Of a DNA stretch of 64,000 bases, positions 17,636 to 24,753 are shown piece by piece. The notes under the pieces are model-generated. The model did not search any database. It had not been told where the DNA came from and saw only the letters and a list, made by a program, of their open reading frames with translations. The DNA comes from UBA6100 sp049658145 (GTDB lineage: Bacteria; Actinomycetota; Coriobacteriia; Anaerosomatales; Anaerosomataceae): NCBI GenBank assembly GCA_049658145.1, contig JBASOJ010000095.1, positions 11,642 through 75,641 on the forward strand. Reading direction: 5' to 3'. The number at the start of each line of letters is the position of its first letter. Positions within the stretch are counted from its first letter, which is position 1. Made by a program: the position numbers and the translations under genes.

Positions 17636-18235
17636 TCAGATATCGTGCCGCGCTTCGAGCGCCCTGCCGAGTGTCACCTCGTCCGCATATTCAAGATCGC
17701 CGCCCACCGGAAGGCCGGAGGCGATGCGGGTGACGCGGATGCCGAGCGGTTTCACCAGTCGCGCGATGTAGAGCGCCGTGGTCTCGCCCTCGATGTCCGG
17801 ATCGGTGGCGAGGATGACCTCGGCGATGGGCTCCTTGCCGAGGCGGTCGATGAGTTCGCGGACGCGCAGCTGCTCCGGGCCGATACCGTCGATCGGCGAG
17901 ATGGCGCCCTGCAGGACGTGGTAGCTGCCCCTGAACTCGCCGGTGCGCTCGACCGCCACCACGTCGCGCGGCTCCTCCACCACGCAGATGACCGCCGCAT
18001 CACGCGCCGGGTCGGCGCAGATGGTGCACCGATCGCTCTCCGCGAAGTTGTAGCAGCGCTCGCAGAAGCGGATGGATCGCTTCACCTCGACTATGGCCGC
18101 TGCAAGCCGGTCCGCAGCCTCGGTCTCGCCCCGCAGGATGTGGTATGCCAGCCGCTGTGCGGACTTCGGGCCGATGCCGGGAAGGTGCTCGAGTTCCTCG
18201 AGCAGACGCGCGATAGGCGGAGCGTAAAACGCCAT
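17636..18235 (-). CDS. recR: Recombination mediator RecR
   Basis: 199 residues, the usual length. Helix-hairpin-helix LEHLPGIGPKSAQRLAYHIL (about 14-33), a zinc finger C-x2-C-x11-C (RFCERCYNFAESDRCTIC), and a Toprim domain (VVEEPRDVVAVERTGEF, then DPDIEGETTALYI). It loads RecA with RecF/RecO at gaps. The dnaX-ybaB-recR order is a widely conserved cluster, with 2 bases to ybaB. Confidence 0.97.
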   Translation of the reverse strand: MAFYAPPIARLLEELEHLPGIGPKSAQRLAYHILRGETEAADRLAAAIVEVKRSIRFCERCYNFAESDRCTICADPARDAAVICVVEEPRDVVAVERTGEFRGSYHVLQGAISPIDGIGPEQLRVRELIDRLGKEPIAEVILATDPDIEGETTALYIARLVKPLGIRVTRIASGLPVGGDLEYADEVTLGRALEARHDI

Positions 18236-18237
18236 GG

Positions 18238-18555
18238 CTAAAAGAGCCCCGGAAGGCCGACGCCGCCGGTGACCGCCTGCATCTTGCGCGCTGCGAGATC
18301 CTGCGCCTGGCGCACGGCCTCGTTCACCGCGGCGCCAATCATGTCCTCGAGCATTGCGATGTCGTCGATGTCCACCGCCGCAGCGTCGATGGCGACCGAC
18401 TCGACGACCATCTCACCGGTCATGATGACCTTCACGGCACCGCCGCCCACGGAGGCCTCGACCCGATCGTCCTTCAGCTCCTCCTGCACGCGCGCCATCT
18501 CGGCCTGCATGCGCTGGGCCTGTTTCATCATGTTCTGCATGTTCGGTTGCTTCAT
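18238..18555 (-). CDS. ybaB: YbaB/EbfC family nucleoid-associated protein
   Basis: 105 residues from ATG at 18555. The N-terminal methionine/glutamine-rich helix (MKQPNMQNMMKQAQRMQ) and the central GGGAVKVIMTGEM strand are typical of the YbaB fold, a dimeric DNA-binding protein. The ORF could start 45 bases upstream, but that extension is absent from the family and would run toward dnaX. Lies between dnaX (25 bases) and recR (2 bases). Confidence 0.94.
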   Translation of the reverse strand: MKQPNMQNMMKQAQRMQAEMARVQEELKDDRVEASVGGGAVKVIMTGEMVVESVAIDAAAVDIDDIAMLEDMIGAAVNEAVRQAQDLAARKMQAVTGGVGLPGLF

Positions 18556-18580
18556 CTGCGCTCCGTTCGTGGATGAAAGA

Positions 18581-20287
18581 CTATGCGTCCGGTGTGACAT
18601 CGTCGATGACCTGCGCGCCGAGGGCAGCGATCACCGATGCTTCCAGATCCTCGGAATTCTCAGCCGGTGCGGACGCCGGCGCTTCGACGGCCGCTGACGG
18701 CGCCTTCGATGAGCTCCCCGAACGTCCGAGGCGATACTCGACAGGTGGCTCGACGCCGAGCACGGCCGCGACGCTGCGACGCAGGAGCGCGATCGTCTCG
18801 CTGTCGCTCACGAGATCCATGATGATCCTCTGGTCCGCAGGGAACTCCACGATAAGCGTCTCACCGTTCACCTCGACCTCGGTGCCATTGTAGCTGTGCG
18901 AGCGCGACGGCTTGAGCTTCTTGAACTCGGCGAGGACGGCGGGCCACGCGCGCTTCACAGTCGCCACGTCGAGCGGACTGGGCGCCGGACGGGCGGCCGC
19001 ACGCGGAGCTTCCGGCTCGCGCGACGGAGTCGCCCCGGCGGACTGCGCAGGCGTGCGCGGTTCCCCCTGCTTCGGCTCCGTCTTCACGGGCGCCGCGGGC
19101 GCAGGAGCGACCGGTGCGGGTGCGGGCAGGTCACGCAGTGGCGCGCCGGCCTCGATCGCGTCGAGCCGCTCGGCAAGCGACTCCACCGTGAGATCGCCCT
19201 GCGGTCGTGCCATGCGCGTGAGCGCGACCTCCACGCTCAGGCGCTGATCCGAGGCGTACCGCAGTTCGGTCTGCAGGCGGCCGAGCAGATCGAGCACGCG
19301 CGCCACGCGGTCCGCGCCGAAGCGCGCCGCCTGACTCTCGAGCCTGCCGAGGTCGCTCGCGGTGGTGTCGACCGCGCCGTCTGCACCCACTGCGGCGATC
19401 ACGAACAGGTCGCGGAAGTGACGAACCATCGCCTTCACGAACTCGGTCATGTCCACGCCGCCCTCGGCCAGCCGGGCGACGAAGCGGAACGCGCCGGCCA
19501 CATCGCGCTCGAGCACGAGCTCAGCGGCCTGGAAGAGCAGGTCGGCATCGACCTCGCCGAGCAGTCCCTCCACGTCTTCGAGCGAGATGGTCCCCCCGCC
19601 GAATGACGCGAGCTGCTCGAGGGTGGTGATGGCGTCGCGCATGCCGCCGAGCGCGTGACGGCCGATGAGCGTGAGCGCCGCGTCGGGCACGGTCACACCT
19701 TCGGCATCGGAGATCGTGCGCAACCGGCTCACGATGTCTTCCACCGAGAGGCGGTGGAAGTCGAAGCGCTGGCAGCGCGAGTGGATCGTCTCGGGGACCT
19801 TGTGCGGATGCGTGGTGCACAGGATGAAGACGGTGTGGCTCGGCGGCTCCTCGATGGTCTTGAGCAGCGCGTTGAACGCCGAGGCGGAGAGCATGTGGAC
19901 CTCGTCGATGATGTAGAGCTTCCAGCCGCCGCGCGATGGCGCGTAGTTCACCCGGGCGATGATCTGCTCGCGCACATCGTCGACGCCCGTGCGCGATGCC
20001 GCGTCGAGCTCGAGTACGTCGGGGTGCGTGCCCTCGGCGATCGCGATGCACTGCTCGCACGTCTCATCGGGGTCGGGCGTGGGGCCCTTCTCGCAGTTGA
20101 GCGCCTTGGCGAGGATGCGGGCCGTGGTGGTCTTGCCGGTTCCGCGCGGACCGGTGAAGAGGTAGGCGTGCGCGACGGCGTTCTCGGCGACAGCGTTGCG
20201 GAGTGTGCGCTCAATGTGCGTCTGTCCTACGACATCTTCGAAGCTCTGGGGGCGGTACTTGCGGTACCAGGACAGATGGGCCATCAA
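18581..20287 (-). CDS. dnaX: DNA polymerase III subunits gamma and tau
   Basis: 568 residues. AAA+ clamp-loader ATPase: Walker A FTGPRGTGKTTTAR (residues 44-57), a zinc module (NCEKGPTPDPDETCEQC), Walker B IIDEVHML and the SRC arginine finger region (HSRCQRFDF). The C-terminal third is proline/alanine-rich (about 380-450) and then a tau-like domain that contacts the polymerase. Two adjacent ATGs (20287 and 20284) are equally possible starts. SRP RNA lies upstream on the same strand, a common arrangement in Gram-positive bacteria. Confidence 0.96.
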   Translation of the reverse strand: MMAHLSWYRKYRPQSFEDVVGQTHIERTLRNAVAENAVAHAYLFTGPRGTGKTTTARILAKALNCEKGPTPDPDETCEQCIAIAEGTHPDVLELDAASRTGVDDVREQIIARVNYAPSRGGWKLYIIDEVHMLSASAFNALLKTIEEPPSHTVFILCTTHPHKVPETIHSRCQRFDFHRLSVEDIVSRLRTISDAEGVTVPDAALTLIGRHALGGMRDAITTLEQLASFGGGTISLEDVEGLLGEVDADLLFQAAELVLERDVAGAFRFVARLAEGGVDMTEFVKAMVRHFRDLFVIAAVGADGAVDTTASDLGRLESQAARFGADRVARVLDLLGRLQTELRYASDQRLSVEVALTRMARPQGDLTVESLAERLDAIEAGAPLRDLPAPAPVAPAPAAPVKTEPKQGEPRTPAQSAGATPSREPEAPRAAARPAPSPLDVATVKRAWPAVLAEFKKLKPSRSHSYNGTEVEVNGETLIVEFPADQRIIMDLVSDSETIALLRRSVAAVLGVEPPVEYRLGRSGSSSKAPSAAVEAPASAPAENSEDLEASVIAALGAQVIDDVTPDA

Positions 20288-20351
20288 ACCGTAGCTCCTC
20301 GCATGTGCTGAATGTGGTCGCGCCCGTACGGCGAGCCGCCCTGAGCGCGCT

Positions 20352-20474
20352 CTCCGGCGCTCAGGCCCGGGCCCCGGACACCCGGCAGAGGCCGCTTATG
20401 GCTGCTTCCTTCCGGACCTGACCAGGTTCACGACGTACCGCCGCCCGAGACCCGGACCTGAACGCCGGAGCCGG
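20352..20474 (-). ncRNA. ffs: Signal recognition particle RNA, small bacterial type
   Basis: The minus strand contains GGTCAGGTCCGGAAGGAAGC, the conserved domain IV tip that binds Ffh, and AGCAGCC just after it. Flanking arms CCGGCGTTCAGGTCCGGG and CCCGGGCCTGAGCGCCGG pair to make the long terminal stem, giving a ~120-nt hairpin without an Alu domain. Ends are estimated from the stem and from the TATACT box just upstream. Sits between a metallophosphoesterase gene and dnaX. Confidence 0.92.
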
Positions 20475-20480
20475 GGCTCT

Positions 20481-20486
20481 AGTATA
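20481..20486 (-). promoter_or_regulatory. -10 box of the SRP RNA promoter
   Basis: TATACT on the minus strand, about 7 bases before the start of the SRP RNA terminal stem, fits a sigma-70 type -10 hexamer. No good -35 hexamer is seen at 17 bases (GC-rich CGCGCG tract there). Confidence 0.55.
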
Positions 20487-20519
20487 GGGTGTCGCACTGG
20501 CGCGCGCGAGAGCCGAACG

Positions 20520-21251
20520 CTAGAACGCCATGCGGTGGAAGACCACGCCGAGCCAGATGCGCTCACGCTCACCGGGCATGACCACGGGTCCTGCAGCCCG
20601 GTCGCCCTCGCACGCCTTGTTGACCTCGGCCTTGGTGCCGAAGACGAGCTCGGCCCAGCACGCGCGCGAGTCGCCGTCCTTCGGCTTGCCCACGCTTCCG
20701 TCGCTTACGTAGTGTACGGCGCGACCATCGACCGCGGTGACCACGCGGTGGTACGGAATGTGGATGTGCCCGAAGCACACCACGTCCGCCTCGCCGATGT
20801 CGGCGAGTTTGGCGAGGTTGTCGTCGGGGCGGTCGGGCATGAGGTACTCGTTGATCCGCCGGGGGCTGCCGTGGCACAGCAGCACGCGCGCCCCGTCGGC
20901 CCCGAGGCGGATGTCGTCTCGCAGCGCCGCCAGGTACTCGTGCTCCGCGCCGTCGAGCGCGGCGTCAGTGCGCGTGTAGCTCTCGGCGCCCGCGGCCTTG
21001 TCGGCGGGCGTCGGGTAGTAGCAGCCGCAACTGCCGGCGCGCTTGCCCACACCGTCGTCATAGTTGCCACGGATCACCGGGTCGCCCGTGCCGCGCACAC
21101 GCGCGATCACACCGGACGGGTCGGGGCCGTACCCCACCAGGTCGCCGAGGCAGTAGCGTTCCTCGATGCCGCTCGCCCCGATCTCGGCGAGCACCGCCTC
21201 GAGCGCGGGCAGGTTCGCGTGGATGTCCGAGTACAGAGCGATGCGTCGCAC
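20520..21251 (-). CDS. Calcineurin-like metallophosphoesterase (YfcE/MJ0936-like)
   Basis: 243 residues from GTG at 21251, one base after the ACR3 stop. Metal ligands are visible in order: ALYSDIHANLPAL (D and H), CLGDLVGYGPDP (GD), IRGNYDD (GN), LLCHGSPR (H) and FGHIHIPYH (GHxH). This is the complete two-metal site of small prokaryotic phosphodiesterases. Substrate not known. Co-transcription with the arsenite genes is suggested by spacing but no functional link is evident. A longer frame upstream overlaps ACR3 and is rejected. Confidence 0.9.
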   Translation of the reverse strand: MRRIALYSDIHANLPALEAVLAEIGASGIEERYCLGDLVGYGPDPSGVIARVRGTGDPVIRGNYDDGVGKRAGSCGCYYPTPADKAAGAESYTRTDAALDGAEHEYLAALRDDIRLGADGARVLLCHGSPRRINEYLMPDRPDDNLAKLADIGEADVVCFGHIHIPYHRVVTAVDGRAVHYVSDGSVGKPKDGDSRACWAELVFGTKAEVNKACEGDRAAGPVVMPGERERIWLGVVFHRMAF

Positions 21252-21252
21252 G

Positions 21253-22356
21253 CTACGACTCCCTAGACAGCACGGCGGCTTCGACCTTGGGCAAGGCACA
21301 CTCCGCGCGAGCACAGACCTGAACGCGCGTCTTCTTGGCGATCCACACGAGTGTGAGCATCAACGGCACCTCTACGAGCACGCCCACCACGGTGGCGAGC
21401 GCCGCACCCGAGGTCAGGCCGTAGAGTGCGATGGCCACCGCGACCGCCAGCTCGAAGAAGTTCGATGCACCGATGAAGCCGGCCGGTGCGGCCACGGGGT
21501 GCTCGAGCCGCCACCAGTATGCCCACCCGTAGGCGATGCCGAAGATGAGGAACGTCTGGATCGAGAGGGGGATCGCGATGAGCAGGATGTGGAGCGGGTT
21601 GGCCACGATGATCTCGCCCTGGAAGATGAAGATGAGCACGAGTGTGGCAAGAAGGGCGGCGATCGTGACCGGCCCGAACCTCGGCACGAACGACTCGTTG
21701 AACCACGCCTCCCCGTGCGTGCGGACAAGCGTATGGCGTGTGAGCCACCCTGCTGTGAGCGGCACGACCACGAAGAGCACCACCGAGAGCGCGAGCGTGT
21801 CCCACGGAACGGGCACACCGCTCACCCCGAGCAGGAGCGAGACGATCGGCACGAACGCCACGAGCATGATGAGGTCGTTCACGGCCACCTGCACGAGCGT
21901 GTAGGCGGGGTCGCCGTCGGCGAGGTACGACCACACGAACACCATCGCCGTGCACGGCGCCGCGCCGAGGAGAACCGCCCCCGCGAGGTACTGCTGCGCG
22001 AGGTCCGGCGTGATCAGGTCCTTGAAGATGACGTTGAAGAACAGCCACGCGATGCCGAACATCGTGAAGGGCTTGATGAGCCAATTCACGACCGTGGTGA
22101 CCACCAACCCCTGCTTGCGCTCCCCCACGCGCTTGATGGACGCGAAGTCCACCTTGAGCATCATCGGATAGATCATCAGCCAGATGAGCACCGCCACCGG
22201 GATCGAGATCTGGGCCACCGTGAACCGATCGAACCACCCGGCAAGCCCTGGCCAGCGGCTGCCGATGAAGGTTCCTGCTGCGATGCACAGTGCCACCCAA
22301 AGGGTGAGGTAGCGCTCGAACACGTTCATGCGCTTCGCGGAAGACTCCGCCATCAT
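21253..22356 (-). CDS. acr3: ACR3-family arsenite efflux permease
   Basis: 367 residues with about ten membrane helices. The family signature around GAAPCTAMVFVWSYLADGDP (near residue 130) holds the essential cysteine of Acr3, and FIGASNFFELAVA is in the late conserved helix. It exports arsenite (and in some members antimonite). ATG overlaps the arsR stop (ATGA), with GGGAAG at ribosome-binding distance, so expression follows ArsR. The tail has two extra cysteines (VCARAECAL) that are not part of the core family and could bind As(III). Confidence 0.92.
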   Translation of the reverse strand: MMAESSAKRMNVFERYLTLWVALCIAAGTFIGSRWPGLAGWFDRFTVAQISIPVAVLIWLMIYPMMLKVDFASIKRVGERKQGLVVTTVVNWLIKPFTMFGIAWLFFNVIFKDLITPDLAQQYLAGAVLLGAAPCTAMVFVWSYLADGDPAYTLVQVAVNDLIMLVAFVPIVSLLLGVSGVPVPWDTLALSVVLFVVVPLTAGWLTRHTLVRTHGEAWFNESFVPRFGPVTIAALLATLVLIFIFQGEIIVANPLHILLIAIPLSIQTFLIFGIAYGWAYWWRLEHPVAAPAGFIGASNFFELAVAVAIALYGLTSGAALATVVGVLVEVPLMLTLVWIAKKTRVQVCARAECALPKVEAAVLSRES

Positions 22357-22655
22357 GTCTCGCTTCCCAAGCACAGGGGCCGGCTTGCGGCCAGCTGGCC
22401 CAGTTCCACCGAGAGTTCGGCAAGCGGCTCAGATGTGATGCAGTAGAGCATCGCCGTGCCCTGCGGTGTGGCATGAACGAGCCCGGCCTCCTTCAGGACG
22501 GACAGATGCTGGGAGATCGTCGACTGCGCGAGCGGCAGCTCGGCGAAGACTTCGGCGCCGCTACATGACTCCTGCGCGGCGAGCAAGCGGAGGATACGCA
22601 CGCGTGCCGGGTGCGCGAGCGCGTGCGCGACTGCCGCTACCCTCTCGTCCTCCAT
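22353..22655 (-). CDS. arsR: ArsR family transcriptional repressor
   Basis: 100 residues from ATG at 22655, with AGGGGAG just upstream (a TTG start 18 bases earlier is less likely). Winged helix with recognition helix segment LPLAQSTISQHLSVLKEAGLV. Candidate As(III) ligands are C in ESCSGAEV, C in LYCITS and C in RPLCLG, not the classical ELCVCDL triad. First gene of the arsR-acr3-metallophosphoesterase unit and probably autorepressing through the palindrome just upstream. Confidence 0.9.
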   Translation of the reverse strand: MEDERVAAVAHALAHPARVRILRLLAAQESCSGAEVFAELPLAQSTISQHLSVLKEAGLVHATPQGTAMLYCITSEPLAELSVELGQLAASRPLCLGSET

Positions 22656-22676
22656 TGGCTCCCCTTTGGTCAATCA

Positions 22677-22692
22677 ATCGTATCCTGACGAT
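22677..22692. promoter_or_regulatory. Candidate ArsR operator
   Basis: ATCGT-N6-ACGAT inverted repeat located about 22 bases upstream of the arsR start, in an AT-richer stretch next to CAATCAATC. Position and size suit an ArsR/SmtB dimer site. Confidence 0.5.
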
Positions 22693-22781
22693 AGAACGCT
22701 GCGCCGCCCTCGTCAACGGTACTACTCAGCATGTCACAGAGTCTTTACGATGGTGTCCGACGCACCGGACAGCAAATGCAC

Positions 22782-22809
22782 GAAGGGCGGCCCGTGTGGG
22801 CCGCCCTTC
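22782..22809 (-). terminator. Terminator hairpin after the cold shock gene
   Basis: GAAGGGCGGCCC-GTGT-GGGCCGCCCTTC, a perfect 12-bp stem with a 4-base loop, about 28 bases beyond the cspA stop. No long U tract follows, but the stem is very stable; it separates cspA from arsR on the same strand. Confidence 0.75.
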
Positions 22810-22837
22810 GGCTGGGATCTAACGCCAAGCTCGCTAC

Positions 22838-23041
22838 TTAGAGCGCGCGGACGTTGGTCGCCTGCTTCTTGCCATTGTTGCCAGTGGCTTCCTCGAACGA
22901 GACCTTCTGACCCTCATCGAGGGTCTTGAAGCCATCCGACTGGATCTCGGAGAAGTGAACGAAGAGATCTTCGCCATCCTCGCGCGAGATGAAGCCGTAG
23001 CCCTTGTCTGCGTTGAACCACTTGACGGTACCTTCAGCCAT
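22838..23041 (-). CDS. cspA: Cold shock protein
   Basis: 67 residues from ATG at 23041 (MAEGTVKWFNADKGYGFI). Contains RNP1 KGYGFI and RNP2 DLFVHFSEI motifs of the CspA OB-fold, and ends after KKQATNVRAL. Binds single-stranded RNA/DNA as an RNA chaperone. An 11-residue N-terminal extension in frame is ignored because it is not part of the family. A terminator-like hairpin is located 40-80 bases upstream and may be part of the leader. Confidence 0.95.
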   Translation of the reverse strand: MAEGTVKWFNADKGYGFISREDGEDLFVHFSEIQSDGFKTLDEGQKVSFEEATGNNGKKQATNVRAL

Positions 23042-23081
23042 TTCCAACCTACTCTCTCGCCCCCGCAGGGGCAAAACAAAA

Positions 23082-23119
23082 CGACGTGACTGCCGCTAGA
23101 AATGCGGTGTGTCACGTCG
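23082..23119 (-). terminator. Terminator or leader attenuator upstream of cspA
   Basis: On the minus strand CGACGTGAC, a 20-base interior that itself can pair (CCGC/GCGG), and GTCACGTCG form a hairpin followed directly by TTTTGTTTTG. This looks like a rho-independent terminator for the cysteine-cluster gene upstream. Because only 40 bases remain before the cspA ATG, the cspA promoter may lie upstream of it, in which case it would be a leader attenuator. Confidence 0.65.
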
Positions 23120-23185
23120 CAATCCTTCGGACCCCATCGGTCCGCAGGCGCAGTCTAGCAGGTATCGGACCGGAAAGATACCAGC

Positions 23186-23572
23186 CTAGCCGCGCCAGAG
23201 CTCGCAGACCCAGTCGCGGCAGATGTCGGCGCGGTACTCCCGCGACAGGAGGCAGCCGGTGTCGGGGTGGCAGAACTGACACTTGCGCACGTCCACCCAC
23301 TCCGGGAGCGAGGCCCGATATGCCTCGCCCTCGGCGGTGGGCAGATGGCTCAGACGTGGGTCGTGTAGGGGCTCGATGCCGGCGGCACCGGCGCGGCACG
23401 CCGCTCCTGTGGCCTCGAGCGCGCCGCTCGCCCGAAGCCGCTCGAGCCACAGTTCGATGTACTCGGGCAGCCAGCCCTCGCCGATGTATGCGCCGTTCTC
23501 GTCGTGCGCCAGATAGAGTGCACAGCACAGGCCGCCGCACTCGTGGCAGAGGTCGAAGTCCTCGGCACTCAC
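23186..23572 (-). CDS. Cysteine-cluster protein (YkgJ-like metal-binding)
   Basis: 128 residues from a GTG that overlaps the stop of the upstream gene (GTGA). Cysteines occur in C-x2-C-x3-CC (residues 9-17, DLCHECGGLCCALYL) and in C-x2-C-x5-C-x10-C-x4-C near the C-terminus (98-123), a pattern of the zinc- or Fe-S-chelating YkgJ/CxxCxxCC group. Ends in CELWRG. Translational coupling to a HATPase/DUF4325 protein suggests a shared role, possibly metal- or redox-linked, which is inference. Function unknown. Confidence 0.8.
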   Translation of the reverse strand: MSAEDFDLCHECGGLCCALYLAHDENGAYIGEGWLPEYIELWLERLRASGALEATGAACRAGAAGIEPLHDPRLSHLPTAEGEAYRASLPEWVDVRKCQFCHPDTGCLLSREYRADICRDWVCELWRG

Positions 23573-24585
23573 GGTCGGGCGCCCGGCAGACCGCGCTCCA
23601 CCATGAACCGCACCGCTTCGTTCATGTGAACCGGAGTGAGCGCTATGCCGGGGTGCTTCGCCGCCCAGACACGGAAGACCTCGTCGACGAATCCCTGGCC
23701 GACCGCCTCGACACCATCGAAGTCGAGATCGACCTCCGCGAACCGGTCGAGCCCTTCGAGCAGCAGCCTGGCCTCGGACCGCGACACGAGGCGCGTCCCG
23801 TAAGAGACCAGCCGCACCGCCGGAGTGCTGCGGGCGAACTCGAGTCCCCGCTGGTACTCGGCGAACACGGCTGACATCGTGCGCGTGGACGAGCGGGAGA
23901 TGAGGCCGACGACCATCGTGCCGGGAATCGCCGGTCCCTGCACGACCGTCTGATCCCCGAGCGCGTTGTCCACGATCCACTGCCAGCCATTCGCCACCAG
24001 AACGAAGCGGTCGAGCGCTTTCGACGTGAAGAAGATGCCCTGGCCGCTGTGCTCCTCCGGAAGCGTGGTCCGCTTGCCCTTGGAGAGCTCCTGTATCGAC
24101 GAGAGTGTGTCAGGCAGCCCCAACTCAGAGCGCAAGCGCTCGAACGCGCCGATACCGTCATCAGCGACCGCGAAGGCCAGGTGCTCGATCGTCGCCCACA
24201 CGGCAACACGGACGGTCGTACCGCCCGAGTGACTCACCGCGTTGTTCACCATCTCCTCGAGCGCGTACTCGATGATGTGAACCGGACCGCTCGCAGTATC
24301 GAGGTGAAGTGCGTTGACGACCTCGCGCCACACGAGGTGTTCGGCCAGACCGTCAAGCGAGTACTCGGCGCTGAAGTCCGGATGGCCGGACGCGCCTGGC
24401 ATCCCCTGGAGTATCGATGGTAGCGAGCGTGCCACCGCGACCTCACCGAGGTCGAAGAGGCGGTGGCCCCCGGGGCTGGTGCGAAATGGGATCTCCCCGG
24501 CATCGGCCAGCTGCCTGACCCGGGACACCGACAGACCCAGGAGGTCCGCAACAGCGCCTATCCGCACCAACGAGCGATTCGGCAT
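23569..24585 (-). CDS. MerR-type HTH, GHKL ATPase and STAS-like DUF4325 protein
   Basis: 338 residues. Residues 5-50 form an excisionase/MerR-like HTH (VRIGAVADLLGLSVSRVRQL, then GGHRLFDLGEV). Residues 100-215 form a GHKL ATPase with N box EEMVNNAVSHS (111-120), DDGIGAFE (142-149) and a lid GQGIFFTSKAL. Residues ~260-335 form a STAS-like DUF4325 domain (VDLDFDGVEAVGQGFVDEVFRVW). This joins DNA binding, an anti-sigma-like kinase fold and a STAS-like module in one chain. Probably a self-contained regulator; targets unknown. Downstream gene overlaps by 4 bases. Confidence 0.85.
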   Translation of the reverse strand: MPNRSLVRIGAVADLLGLSVSRVRQLADAGEIPFRTSPGGHRLFDLGEVAVARSLPSILQGMPGASGHPDFSAEYSLDGLAEHLVWREVVNALHLDTASGPVHIIEYALEEMVNNAVSHSGGTTVRVAVWATIEHLAFAVADDGIGAFERLRSELGLPDTLSSIQELSKGKRTTLPEEHSGQGIFFTSKALDRFVLVANGWQWIVDNALGDQTVVQGPAIPGTMVVGLISRSSTRTMSAVFAEYQRGLEFARSTPAVRLVSYGTRLVSRSEARLLLEGLDRFAEVDLDFDGVEAVGQGFVDEVFRVWAAKHPGIALTPVHMNEAVRFMVERGLPGARP

Positions 24586-24753
24586 GTCATGCCCCGTGAT
24601 ATGTTCGGGAATCTACAGTCCTAAGGAATCATAGCATTGGCGGAGGCCCAAATCTATAGGAGTATAGCTTTCAGGTCACCCATTGTGGCCAAATCCTACA
24701 CTCTTGAGATTCCTATCTCTCGCAAGCACGCCACTTGGGGTTCGCAGGCGCCC

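Noticed and set aside
24640..24670. CTATA-GGAG-TATAG palindrome upstream of the MerR/HATPase gene
   Set aside because: Short and in an AT-rich stretch; -10-like boxes there have no partner -35 at proper spacing, so no promoter was called.
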